Below, piece after piece: positions 7,804-15,070 of a DNA stretch of 56,230 nucleotides (positions are counted from its first letter, which is position 1; the number at the start of each line of letters is the position of its first letter). The stretch comes from Acetobacteraceae bacterium (GTDB taxonomy: Bacteria > Pseudomonadota > Alphaproteobacteria > Acetobacterales > Acetobacteraceae): positions 1-56,230 of the forward strand of contig JANXTL010000066.1 of NCBI GenBank assembly GCA_025352375.1. The letters run 5' to 3'. The translations under genes and the position numbers were made by a program. A model generated the notes under the pieces. It worked only from the letters and a program-made list of their open reading frames with translations. It did no database searches and was not told where the DNA came from.

Positions 7804-8505
7804 TTACCAGGGCACCGGCTTGCCGCGCCAGTCGAAAAAGCCGCCGGTCGCTTCAGCCGTCAGGCCATCGACGACGGCGAGCAAATGGCCCGCTGCCTCT
7901 GCGGGCGTATGGACCTCGAACCCAGTCGCCGCGAATGGGGCGGATAGCGGTGTGGCGACCGTGCCAGGATGCAGCGCGATACAAAGCGCTTCGGGCGCCC
8001 GCCGAGCCAGTTCCACAGCCGCGGTCCGCACCAGTTGGTTGAGGGCCGCCTTCGACGCCCGATACGCATACCAGCCGCCGAGCCGGTTATCGCCGATACT
8101 GCCAACCCTGGCAGACAGCGTCACGAAAACAGCCTTGCCCGAACGCGGCAGAAGCGGCAGCACATGTTTCATGATCAACGCCGGTCCAATGGCGTTCAAG
8201 GCGAAAGCGCGCGCGAGCCTGCCCGCATCGAGCTGACGCCAGCTTTTCTCCGGCGGCTGGTGGTCATCGTGGAGGAAGCCTGTCGCGTCGATTACGAGCC
8301 GAACTTCACAATGTGTTGCAACGAACGACGCCGCGCGTTCCAAACTTGCCTCATCGAGCAGATCGATCGGAGGCGAACTCCCGCGGCTGAAGCCGATCGT
8401 GTGCTCGAAGCAAAGCGTGGCACACAATGCTTCCAACAAAGCGCTTCCGATGCCCCCGCCGGCACCGAAAACGACCGCGACGCTGGGCCGAGGAAAGGAC
8501 TTCAT
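7804..8505 (-). CDS. short-chain dehydrogenase/reductase in the photolyase operon
   Basis: A 233-residue SDR. The dinucleotide-binding motif is [13 protein letters not shown] (residues 11-23). Catalytic residues are in [14 protein letters not shown] (Ser) and [14 protein letters not shown] (Tyr-x3-Lys), followed by [12 protein letters not shown]. The ATG at 8505 was chosen over a longer open frame because it begins directly at the Rossmann fold. It is 4 bp from DUF2256 and 34 bp after the DCC gene, all on the minus strand. SDRs of this CsgA-like type recur in photolyase clusters. A pterin or carotenoid-related reduction would fit the presence of folE, but the substrate is not deducible. Confidence 0.9.
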   Translation of the reverse strand: MKSFPRPSVAVVFGAGGGIGSALLEALCATLCFEHTIGFSRGSSPPIDLLDEASLERAASFVATHCEVRLVIDATGFLHDDHQPPEKSWRQLDAGRLARAFALNAIGPALIMKHVLPLLPRSGKAVFVTLSARVGSIGDNRLGGWYAYRASKAALNQLVRTAAVELARRAPEALCIALHPGTVATPLSAPFAATGFEVHTPAEAAGHLLAVVDGLTAEATGGFFDWRGKPVPW

Positions 8506-8539
8506 GCCGATGCCTGCATCGACGGCGAAAAAACCTCGA

Positions 8540-8950
8540 TCACCGGTGTTGGGCCTGATCGATGCGCCCACGAAGTCTTTGCAGTTCGCCGAAAAGCCGA
8601 GAGATGAACGGCCGGATCGGTAAAAAAAGACGGTAGCCAGCCTCCAACGCGCCGATTGCTCCCGGCAGCGCCGCGGCGCGGGCCGCCCAGCGCCATCCTG
8701 GCAATCGGCTCCACACTTCGGCGAACGCCGCCGCTCCCGACAGCAGTTGTCCTTCGGTGTCGCGCACATGAAACCGTCCCATGGCCTGCGGGCGGGTCAA
8801 GCCGTCCGGAAGACACGTATCTGTTGCCGAGACATCGACGAAACACAGCGCCCCTGCGCGATCCGAAGCGCGATAATGCGCGATCTCCGCTCGGCACAAA
8901 GGACAGGCGCCATCGAAATATACGGCCGATTTCGGGGTTTCGGTCTGCAC
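8540..8950 (-). CDS. DCC-family thiol-disulfide oxidoreductase-like protein (DUF393)
   Basis: A 136-residue protein with the DUF393 motif VYFDGACPLCRAEIAHYR near the N-terminus (Cys-x-x-Cys after an Asp-Gly), and a hydrophobic C-terminal part, AGYRLFLPIRPFISRLF. The family is thioredoxin-like and named for its DxxCxxC motif; redox function is inferred. The start is a GTG at 8950, supported by AGGAG six bases upstream. It is the first gene of the DCC-SDR-DUF2256-photolyase run; 129 bp separate it from the BLUF gene, so it may have its own promoter in addition to read-through from folE. Confidence 0.88.
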   Translation of the reverse strand: MQTETPKSAVYFDGACPLCRAEIAHYRASDRAGALCFVDVSATDTCLPDGLTRPQAMGRFHVRDTEGQLLSGAAAFAEVWSRLPGWRWAARAAALPGAIGALEAGYRLFLPIRPFISRLFGELQRLRGRIDQAQHR

Positions 8951-9079
8951 GCGGAACTCCTGGAACGCAGAAACTCAATGGATCGACACGGAAGGCTTAC
9001 TTATTGTGCCGGACGGGTACTTGGCGGGTTCTCTCCAATCCGATGCCGTTGCAGGCTTCGCCCTTGGCGTGATCGGAGG

Positions 9080-9508
9080 CTATTTGCTACGGCTGGAAAT
9101 AGACCCCGTGGCAACGAGGTCGTCGAGCAGGGCCATGGTGGCCCGCCCCGAACAGCCGAACGGGTTCAACTCGGCTTTTTCAGAATGCTTGAGAATCAGA
9201 GCCCTGTTTATGTTGTCGATATCCACCTGTCCCATCGTCCAATTGCCGAATCGCCGTTGGGCGATTTCTTCGAAGGCCAGAAGCCGAATGTCGCGGTGAC
9301 GGCTATCGCGTGAAATGGCCATGAAGAGTTCGTTCACTTCGTCGCGGCCTCCCTCGATAATTTGGACGAAAACATCGTTGGTGAGGCACAGCAAGCCGGT
9401 TATCCCGACTTTCGGATTGTTTTTGCTGGATTGCTCCAGAATCGAATCCAGAAGGCCTGAGGTCAGCGGTTGCGCCGAGCGGCTGGCGTAAAGACAATGA
9501 ACGAGCAT
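9080..9508 (-). CDS. BLUF-domain blue-light photoreceptor (short form)
   Basis: A 142-residue protein that is essentially one BLUF domain, which binds FAD non-covalently and reports blue light through a hydrogen-bond switch. The key residues are present: Tyr7 (HCLYASRSAQ), Asn31 before VGITGLL, Gln49 (FVQIIEG), and Trp90/Met92 in FGNWTMG. About 45 residues after the core form the C-terminal cap; there is no EAL, GGDEF or HTH domain, so it must signal by protein-protein contact. The gene starts 7 bp after the stop of folE and is therefore very likely co-transcribed with it. The partner is unknown; the nearby photolyase operon is the obvious candidate context. Confidence 0.93.
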   Translation of the reverse strand: MLVHCLYASRSAQPLTSGLLDSILEQSSKNNPKVGITGLLCLTNDVFVQIIEGGRDEVNELFMAISRDSRHRDIRLLAFEEIAQRRFGNWTMGQVDIDNINRALILKHSEKAELNPFGCSGRATMALLDDLVATGSISSRSK

Positions 9509-9515
9509 CGGAACC

Positions 9516-10235
9516 TCAGGTGTTCGGTTTGATGAGGGACAGGAATTCGCGACGGAGGGCTGAGTCCTTAAGAAAGGATCCTCGCATGACGCTGTTCGTC
9601 ATTTTCGCGGCCGTATCTTTGACACCGCGCCAGTGCATGCAAAAGTGGTTTGCTTCCATGACAACTGCCAGCCCGTCGGGTTTGACCCGCTTCATGAGCA
9701 AGTCCGCCATCTGCACGATCGCTTCTTCCTGAATTTGGGGCCGGGTCATGATCCACTCGGCGAGCCGCGCATATTTCGATAGCCCGATCAAATTCGAATG
9801 CTGATTCGGCATCACGCCAACCCAAATTCGTCCTGTAATAGGGCAAAGGTGATGACTACATGCGCTTCGCACGGTGATCGGGCCGACGATCATAAGCTCG
9901 TTGAGACTTGCCGCATTCGGGAACTCGGTAATCGGCGGCGTTGGCACGTAACGCCCGCGAAATACCTCGTTCAGATACATTTTGGCGACGCGGCGTGCGG
10001 TGTCATGGGTGTTGTGGTCATGTTCGATATCGATCACAAGACTCTCGAGCACCGCCGTCATCTTACCGGCGACTTCATTCAAAAGCCCGTCCATTTCCGC
10101 GGGCTCGATAAACGCGGAGATGTTGTCATTGGCAAAAAATCTTTGCTTCGCACGCAGCAATCGTGCGCGAATGCGTCGCGAAACCGGCAGGTTGGGGTCG
10201 TCGTCAGCATTATCCGTATGATCGTCCATCGTCAT
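9516..10235 (-). CDS. folE: GTP cyclohydrolase I
   Basis: A 239-residue FolE that would convert GTP to dihydroneopterin triphosphate, the entry to folates and other pterins. Zinc ligands are recognisable as Cys126 and His129 (SACSHHLCPITG) and Cys199 (NHFCMHWRGV). The residue after the first zinc cysteine is Ser127, where the classical enzyme has Glu in CEHH. The N-terminal 40 residues are acidic and variable. Two in-frame ATGs lie at 10235 and 10229. It heads the light locus, 7 bp before the BLUF gene, and an RpoE-like promoter is seen at 10259-10286. In photolyase clusters an extra folE is thought to boost pterin/folate for antenna cofactors; the genome may carry another copy for housekeeping. 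Confidence 0.92.
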   Translation of the reverse strand: MTMDDHTDNADDDPNLPVSRRIRARLLRAKQRFFANDNISAFIEPAEMDGLLNEVAGKMTAVLESLVIDIEHDHNTHDTARRVAKMYLNEVFRGRYVPTPPITEFPNAASLNELMIVGPITVRSACSHHLCPITGRIWVGVMPNQHSNLIGLSKYARLAEWIMTRPQIQEEAIVQMADLLMKRVKPDGLAVVMEANHFCMHWRGVKDTAAKMTNSVMRGSFLKDSALRREFLSLIKPNT

Positions 10236-10258
10236 TCTCTGTTGTTCGAGCGGAAGAC

Positions 10259-10286
10259 CATACGAGCGCGATTGCCGCCTGGATCA
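10259..10286 (-). promoter_or_regulatory. RpoE (singlet-oxygen ECF sigma)-like promoter before folE
   Basis: On the minus strand TGATCC (10286-10281) is followed after exactly 18 bases by TATG (10262-10259). The Rhodobacter RpoE consensus is TGATCC-N18-TAAG, so the -35 is perfect and the -10 has one mismatch. Transcription would start around 10252, about 17 nt before the folE ATG at 10235. Binding is inferred. Confidence 0.45.
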
Positions 10287-10324
10287 CCGGGGCAGCCGTC
10301 TGCCAACCCGAACAGGCGGCTGGC

Positions 10325-10807
10325 TCACGGTTGGGTGCCGAATAACCGGTGCTGCACCTTGTCGCCCACACGAATATCGAGCTTCGCCGTCACCCCAGCC
10401 GCCAGTTCCAGGGTCGCCCGAACCGGTCCGCGGCTGTCGATCGTGGCCAGGCTGCGAGGCACGGTGTTCTCGGCGATGGAGCGGATGGTGCCATCGGCGT
10501 TGATGAACACCATGTCCAGAGCCGCCAGGGTGTTCTTCATCCACATCTGGGACTCGCGCTGGCTGCCCCAGTCGAACAGCATGCCGCCGTCCTCGGGCAC
10601 CGTTGGCCGAAACATTTCCCCGACCTCCTGCTGCTCAGGGGTCAGCGCCATTTCGACGGTGAAAATGTGGGATTTGCCGGCCTTGGTCACGATGACGAGC
10701 TTCTCGGTCGGCAATATGGACTGGGGCCCGGTCGCCTCCGGCCGTTGCGCCCAGGCATAGGCCAGGGGCACGCCGATCAGCGCGGCCAGTATTGCGCGGC
10801 GGTTCAT
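10325..10807 (-). CDS. DUF192 periplasmic/exported protein
   Basis: A 160-residue protein with an N-terminal export signal (MNRRAILAALIGVPLAYAWA). The DUF192 core follows: FTVEMALTPEQQEVGEMFR, then GGMLFDWGSQRESQMWMKNT and a pair of beta segments ending LDIRVGDKVQHRLF. Members are small secreted or lipoprotein-like folds with no assigned reaction; the conserved WMKNT and MLF motifs are present. The start ATG is followed closely upstream by the 3' end of the PrpB-like gene, which it overlaps by 4 nt, so the two are probably one transcript, although no functional link is evident. Confidence 0.88.
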   Translation of the reverse strand: MNRRAILAALIGVPLAYAWAQRPEATGPQSILPTEKLVIVTKAGKSHIFTVEMALTPEQQEVGEMFRPTVPEDGGMLFDWGSQRESQMWMKNTLAALDMVFINADGTIRSIAENTVPRSLATIDSRGPVRATLELAAGVTAKLDIRVGDKVQHRLFGTQP

Positions 10808-11727
10808 GACCGCTGCGCCATGGCTTGCGGGACGATCGTGGTCACGATGGAGGCGTCCAGCGCCTCATAATCGTGATACCCGATCGTGGCGTAGAGTTCG
10901 GCGCGGGTTTGCATGCGGTCGATCATCGCATGGGTGCCCCCGTCGCGCTTGATCGCTTTGTAAAGCTCGTCCGAGGCCTTGTTGGCGACGCGCAGGCTGC
11001 TCACCGGCCAGATCACCATTTTGTATCCCATCGCCTCGAACTCGGACGCGGTGAAGAACGGGGTGCGGCCGAATTCGGTCATGTTCGCCAGCAGCGGCAC
11101 ACCGGGAAGCCGAGCGGCGACTTCCTTAAACATTTCGGCGGTGGTCAACGCTTCGGGGAAGACCGCGTCCGCGCCGGCTTGCAGGTAAAGCTTGGCGCGG
11201 CCCACCGACCCGTCGATGCCCTCCGACCCGGCGGCATCGGTGCGGGCAATAATATACAGGTGGCGGCGCGCCTTGCGGGCGGCGGCGATTTTGGCGGCCA
11301 TATCGTGCGGGTCGGCCAGTTTCTTGTCGTTCAGATGGCCGCATTTTTTGGGGAGCAGCTGGTCCTCGATGTGGACCGCGGCGGCGCCGGAATCCTCGAA
11401 GCTGCGGACCATGTGCATGACGTTCAGCGCCTCGCCATAGCCGGTGTCGCCATCGGCGAGCAGCGGCAGACCGGAGGCGCGGGCGATTTGGCGGATGAAG
11501 AAACACACCTCGTCGACGGTAATCATGCCGACGTCGGGGATACCCATCGAAGCCGTCATTGCCGCACCGGACAGATACAGCGCGTCGAACCCAGCGGCCT
11601 TGGCCTGCAACCCGGCCTGGCCGTTGTGCGCGCCGGGTATTTGCAGAATGCCGGGGCGGGCCAACAGGGCGCGGAACCGCTCCCCAGCCGGGGCAGTCGG
11701 CAGATCGTCGGCGACGAGGTAGGTCAT
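10804..11727 (-). CDS. isocitrate lyase/PEP mutase family; probable 2-methylisocitrate lyase
   Basis: A 307-residue TIM-barrel enzyme of the ICL/PEPM superfamily. The lyase signature KKCGH is seen in DQLLPKKCGHLNDKK (about residues 117-131), with the metal-binding DGDTGYGEAL and HIEDQ ahead of it. This fits PrpB, which splits 2-methylisocitrate to pyruvate and succinate in propionate breakdown. No prpC or prpD is in the window, so an oxaloacetate-decarboxylase-like or other C-C lyase remains possible. The ATG at 11727 has AAGGAG upstream; a 445-residue extension of the open frame is rejected because it reads antisense through an antitoxin remnant. Confidence 0.85.
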   Translation of the reverse strand: MTYLVADDLPTAPAGERFRALLARPGILQIPGAHNGQAGLQAKAAGFDALYLSGAAMTASMGIPDVGMITVDEVCFFIRQIARASGLPLLADGDTGYGEALNVMHMVRSFEDSGAAAVHIEDQLLPKKCGHLNDKKLADPHDMAAKIAAARKARRHLYIIARTDAAGSEGIDGSVGRAKLYLQAGADAVFPEALTTAEMFKEVAARLPGVPLLANMTEFGRTPFFTASEFEAMGYKMVIWPVSSLRVANKASDELYKAIKRDGGTHAMIDRMQTRAELYATIGYHDYEALDASIVTTIVPQAMAQRS

Positions 11728-11941
11728 TTCGGAAACTCCTTTTGCGGTAAGGGATAGCGGATGCCGGGGTGGAAGAACAGCCGGGCACGCGCATCTGGAG
11801 GGGGCACCGCCGGCGCATGTCACCCCGGCAGGAGGCACCCGGCCCGCGACCGCCCTGTCAGGACCATGCCCTCGGGCAGGCGTTCCGGCAGAAACGCCAG
11901 TGCCGCCTGGTGGTCGGGGGTGTTTCGGGTCGAGCCAAGCG
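11728..11941. other. intergenic stretch upstream of the lyase gene
   Basis: Contains the promoter region of the minus-strand lyase gene and the 5' side of a decayed antitoxin. On the minus strand a frame ends PERLPEGMVLTGRSRAG; I do not recognise it and regard it as chance or debris. Confidence 0.3.
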
Positions 11942-12130
11942 ATGGCGCATTCCTCCACCGGCAAGACCAGCGCCGTGGTGCTGACGAAGCACAACCGCCC
12001 GGTCGCGGCGATCGTGCCGATCGGCGACGACCTCCCGGAGCTCTGGGGTGCGATGCGCGGCAGCGTGACGGTCGCGCCCGGCACCGATTTGACTGCGCCC
12101 ACCGGCGAAGTCTGGGATGCGAGACTACGA
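11942..12130 (+). pseudogene. Phd/YefM-type antitoxin remnant
   Basis: The plus strand encodes SAVVLTKHNRPVAAIVPI followed by ELWGAMRGSVTVAPGTDLTAP and GEVWDA. This corresponds to the second half of a type II Phd/YefM antitoxin (beta strand of the dimer plus the flexible toxin-binding tail). The DNA-binding N-terminus is missing, and no PIN or RelE toxin gene lies on either side. An ATG at 11942 exists, but without a ribosome site I can see. After the tail the frame runs on into unrelated arginine-rich sequence. I read it as the leftover of a toxin-antitoxin module. Confidence 0.6.
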
Positions 12131-12240
12131 GAGCGCACCAACGCCCAACAAAACCATCGATGGGGCCATAGATGTTCAGCCGTTGCCGCCCGCTGCTCTG
12201 TGTGATCGCGCCGAGGTGGAAAACAGAGATTCCCCTTCGG

Positions 12241-13005
12241 CTATCGAAATACTTCGACTCCGCCCCAAACGATAAGCGCAATGCCCGTCAGCCGGCTTAC
12301 GCGCGGCCCTACTGGAAGCAGCTTCTCGATCAAGACCAGCAACGCGAGAGCGGCGATCCAGAGCAAGTTCATCAAGCCGCCGACGAACAGGAGCACCATC
12401 AACAACCAGCAGCATCCAAGACAGAACAACCCGTGCATAGCGCCGGCTCGGAGCGGTCCGAACCTGCCCTGGCGCCAAAATCGGCCCAGTTGCTCTGTCG
12501 GTGAGCGGCACTGCACAAGACAGGCCTGTTTCCACGGTGTCCATTGATAGATGCCCGCGACGATCAGCATCACACCCGCCAGCTTGGTGCTGGCACTGGC
12601 CATGTCCGCCGACAGCAATTCGGCCCGGTCGAGGCCGAATTGGAGGATTGTAGCGGCCAGGCTGAAGCCGAACCAGATCAGCAGGTAGCCCATGACAAAG
12701 AGCCCAATCGGGCCAAACAGCCGGTTGCCTCCGCGCTTGCTCATCAGCGCGACCGCCAGCAGGATGGCCGGGGCGGCGCTGGGAAGCATCATCGCCATCA
12801 TCATGATGGCCCACATTAGGAAGATCACTACGGCGTAGCCGGCGGACCACGCGGGCGCCATCAGCATGATCTGACCGCCGCCCATGTCCATTTGCCCCAT
12901 CTCGATGCCTGCGCCGAGAAACAGCCAGCCCCATGAGAGCAGGATCACCGTGAGCAAACCGGTCAGCGCGACCAAGCGCTCGCGCCGGAGAAGGGCCCGC
13001 AGCAT
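12241..13005 (-). CDS. DUF2182 membrane protein
   Basis: A 254-residue protein with about seven hydrophobic helices. The family hallmarks are the Met-rich helix FLMWAIMMMAMMLPSAAP (about residues 62-79), YLLIWFGFSLAA, YQWTPWKQACLVQCR and GLFCLGCCWLLM. Methionine, cysteine and histidine residues inside or near the membrane suggest metal handling; DUF2182 has been described as a predicted metal-binding membrane protein. It starts 14 bp after the DUF1326 gene on the same strand, and the pair DUF1326-DUF2182 recurs in many proteobacteria, so a joint function is likely. Substrate unknown. Confidence 0.88.
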   Translation of the reverse strand: MLRALLRRERLVALTGLLTVILLSWGWLFLGAGIEMGQMDMGGGQIMLMAPAWSAGYAVVIFLMWAIMMMAMMLPSAAPAILLAVALMSKRGGNRLFGPIGLFVMGYLLIWFGFSLAATILQFGLDRAELLSADMASASTKLAGVMLIVAGIYQWTPWKQACLVQCRSPTEQLGRFWRQGRFGPLRAGAMHGLFCLGCCWLLMVLLFVGGLMNLLWIAALALLVLIEKLLPVGPRVSRLTGIALIVWGGVEVFR

Positions 13006-13019
13006 GGGCGGGGCGGCGG

Positions 13020-13658
13020 CTAGTTCATGCGCCCCTTGTGGCTGAGATGGATATGGGCGAACTGGCCGTAGGTCCCCGCCAGGTCCAACGCGATCGGTCC
13101 GGCGGTCTTGCTGGTGCCACTGCCAATCTCGGCCTGCTTGAACTCGAAGCTCTGTGGGAAGTCGATGCGGACGCGATGCTCCGCGCCGGTCACCGGGTTG
13201 CGAATCGGCTCGCCCACAGAGGTGGCAACGCCCGGGATATCGAGCCGCGCCCGGCGTGCCTCAACATCGACGTCGAGAGTGATCGGATGGAAGGCCGGCG
13301 GATGCTTGGTCGGGCTCATTGTGCCGAATATCCACCATACCGTGGCCATGTCTTCGGTCTCCTGCCCGGACAGTATCTTGATCAGCGCGTCCCGCTGCGC
13401 GGCATCGGCCCGTTCATCGATGATGAGTTGCATACTGCCGTTGCCTTCGTGCACCGCACCCGGCCAGCGCCACATCGCGGCTGCCCTCAACCCATCGAGG
13501 CGGACATCGCCGAAGTGTCCGGCGTCGATCTGGTAGCCTGCTACCGCCTCACAAAAGCCCTTGTCGGGAAGTGCGTTGAATTGGCAGGGGCAGGCATAGA
13601 TGCAGTTGCAGTTGGTAAATTCGGTTGCCTTGATTTCCCATTCGATTGAGACAGTCAT
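13020..13658 (-). CDS. DUF1326 cysteine-rich protein
   Basis: A 212-residue cytoplasmic protein without signal peptide. Four cysteines close to the N-terminus, Cys17, Cys19, Cys23 and Cys25 in TNCNCIYACPCQFNALP, plus Cys36, form the hallmark of DUF1326 and would suit soft-metal binding. The rest is a beta-rich domain with RIDFPQSFEFKQAEIGSGTS. The ATG at 13658 has a strong GGGAGGA site. It is followed by the DUF2182 membrane protein, with which it likely works. No characterised reaction is known to me. Confidence 0.88.
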   Translation of the reverse strand: MTVSIEWEIKATEFTNCNCIYACPCQFNALPDKGFCEAVAGYQIDAGHFGDVRLDGLRAAAMWRWPGAVHEGNGSMQLIIDERADAAQRDALIKILSGQETEDMATVWWIFGTMSPTKHPPAFHPITLDVDVEARRARLDIPGVATSVGEPIRNPVTGAEHRVRIDFPQSFEFKQAEIGSGTSKTAGPIALDLAGTYGQFAHIHLSHKGRMN

Positions 13659-13857
13659 GCGATCCTCCCAGGATGCCGCTCAAACCGTACACCATTTTTA
13701 GGCTTTGTGCAAGCATATTATTCCGTGCACCCCGCCGGTTACGCTGCTAATCTCTGCTTGGCCTCCGGTCATACCGGATCGGACGATGGCTGGGAGCCTG
13801 AACCTGTAACGTCACGAGGATGTCTACACCACCAACAACAAACTGGAGGACGACGAC

Positions 13858-14196
13858 ATACTGTTCTGTTTGACGGCGGAATATACCCCGCAGGCGCTGA
13901 ATGCAATGCGGGAGAACCCCAACACCAACCGCCAGGCGGCGGTCGAGAAACTGCTTGCAGCCGCCGGCGGGAAGCTCGTCTCAATGTACGGCAAGGCCAC
14001 GAACGGTCCCGGCACGATGATAATCTTCGACGTCGCCGACCCAGACATGTCGGCCGCTATGACCGGCGTCGCGGTGTCGGCCGGTACTCTTCAGAACGTC
14101 CATCTGACACGGCTGTACACCATGGAGGAAATTGCTGGCATCCGGCAAAAGGCCAAGCAAATTCGCGGTGCCTACGTACCGCCAGGCTCGCAATAG
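13858..14196 (+). CDS. GYD-domain protein with apparent ATA start
   Basis: A 112-residue GYD-family protein. The family start is normally Met-(x)-(F/Y)-C-L-T-A-x-Y-T-P-Q-A-L; here the matching frame reads LFCLTAEYTPQALNAM and has ATA (13858) where the Met should be. A good GGAGG at 13845-13849 sits 8 bases before that ATA, which argues that translation starts there; CTG at 13861 and TTG at 13870 are the alternatives. The rest is intact: NTNRQAAVEKLLAAAGGKL, TMIIFDVADPDM and LYTMEEIAG. Members are small ferredoxin-like-fold proteins of unknown function. It is followed by a strong hairpin. Confidence 0.8.
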   Translation: MLFCLTAEYTPQALNAMRENPNTNRQAAVEKLLAAAGGKLVSMYGKATNGPGTMIIFDVADPDMSAAMTGVAVSAGTLQNVHLTRLYTMEEIAGIRQKAKQIRGAYVPPGSQ

Positions 14197-14203
14197 TTGC
14201 AGC

Positions 14204-14239
14204 ATATCGCGGGTCCGCTCACGCACGGACCCGCGATAT
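14204..14239 (+). terminator. 14-bp perfect hairpin after the GYD gene
   Basis: ATATCGCGGGTCCG (14204-14217) and its exact complement (14226-14239) with an 8-base loop start 8 bp after the GYD stop. There is only a short T-poor tail (TATCTACAAAT), so it may end transcription weakly or protect the 3' end. Between it and coxG lies a second palindrome and otherwise nothing I recognise. Confidence 0.65.
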
Positions 14240-14257
14240 TATCTACAAATCAACGAC

Positions 14258-14300
14258 CTAGAGCGGTTCCCCGTTTACGGTCAAACAGGAACCGATCTAG
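14258..14300. repeat. palindromic interspersed repeat (ctagagcggttcc type)
   Basis: CTAGAGCGGTTCC (14258-14270) and GGAACCGATCTAG (14288-14300) are inverted copies with one mismatch, around a centre CCGTTTACGGTCAAACA. This layout (tctagagc...gctctaga) is a common intergenic element of alphaproteobacteria. A related but different element lies at 43542-43654. Confidence 0.7.
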
Positions 14301-14443
14301 CCGAAAGCGGGGCGGTAACGTCCCGCCCTTTCCCAGCCACGTACATCGGTGGCACGCCGTTCGCCCATCGGGGCAACGCCGCCGGTTGCCCATCCCCCAC
14401 CCCGCCGCTACCCTATCCCCTGGCAACACGGACAAAAAACCGA

Positions 14444-15070
14444 ATGGATATGACGGGTGAGCGACGCATCCCGGCGCCGCGGCAGATCGTGTGGGACGCA
14501 CTCAACAACGTGGACGTGCTGAAAGCCAGCATCCCCGGCTGCGAGTCGCTCGACAAAACCTCCGACACCACGATGACCGCCAAGGCCGGCATCAAGCTCG
14601 GCCCCATTTCCGCGAAATTCTCGGGCAACGTGACCCTGTCCGACATCGACGCGCCCAATAGCTACACCATAAGCGGGGAGGGCCAGGGCGGCGTCGCCGG
14701 TTTCGCCAAGGGCGGCGCCAAGGTGTTCCTGACCGACGACGGCGCCGACACCCTGCTGAAATACGAGGTCAACGCCCAGGTCGGCGGCAAGATCGCCCAG
14801 CTCGGCGCCCGCCTGATCGATGCGACCGCCAAGCAGATGGCGACCCAGTTCTTCGACCGCTTCACCGCCCAGGTGAAAGCCATGGTGCCCGCCGCACCAG
14901 AACCGGAAACCCCGGAAGCCGCCCCCGTCGACATGACCCCGCCGCCGTCCATGATCCCCCTAAGCGCCCTGATCCCGCGGGAGGCGTTCGGCCTGCCGAT
15001 CGCCGCCTGGGCCGGCATCGGTGCCCTCGCGATCCTGCTGATCCTGTTCCTGGCGGGCGCGTTCAAGTGA
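14444..15070 (+). CDS. coxG: CoxG-like SRPBCC protein
   Basis: A 208-residue protein: an N-terminal START/SRPBCC domain typical of carbon monoxide dehydrogenase subunit G (TGERRIPAPRQIVWDALN, SIPGCESL, and LGARLIDATAKQMATQFFDRF), a Pro-rich linker (residues about 150-175) and a C-terminal membrane anchor (AAWAGIGALAILLILFLAGAF). CoxG helps insert or localise Mo-hydroxylases of the CODH type at the membrane. Its stop overlaps the coxD GTG (GTGA). No coxSML structural genes lie in the window, so it may serve another Mo-hydroxylase elsewhere. ATG at 14444 or 14450. Confidence 0.88.
   Translation: MDMTGERRIPAPRQIVWDALNNVDVLKASIPGCESLDKTSDTTMTAKAGIKLGPISAKFSGNVTLSDIDAPNSYTISGEGQGGVAGFAKGGAKVFLTDDGADTLLKYEVNAQVGGKIAQLGARLIDATAKQMATQFFDRFTAQVKAMVPAAPEPETPEAAPVDMTPPPSMIPLSALIPREAFGLPIAAWAGIGALAILLILFLAGAFK

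Noticed and set aside
8951-9079. Second RpoE-like promoter before the DCC gene
   Set aside because: A CGATCC and TAAG are present on the minus strand, but not at the 18-base spacing.
9798-10760. 320-residue plus-strand frame across folE and DUF192
   Set aside because: It is antisense to two well-recognised genes, its product has no family features, and it depends on the GC-rich third-position shadow effect.
10804-12141. Long 445-residue version of the PrpB-like gene
   Set aside because: The extra 138 residues are low-complexity and antisense to the antitoxin remnant; the family start with AAGGAG is at 11727.
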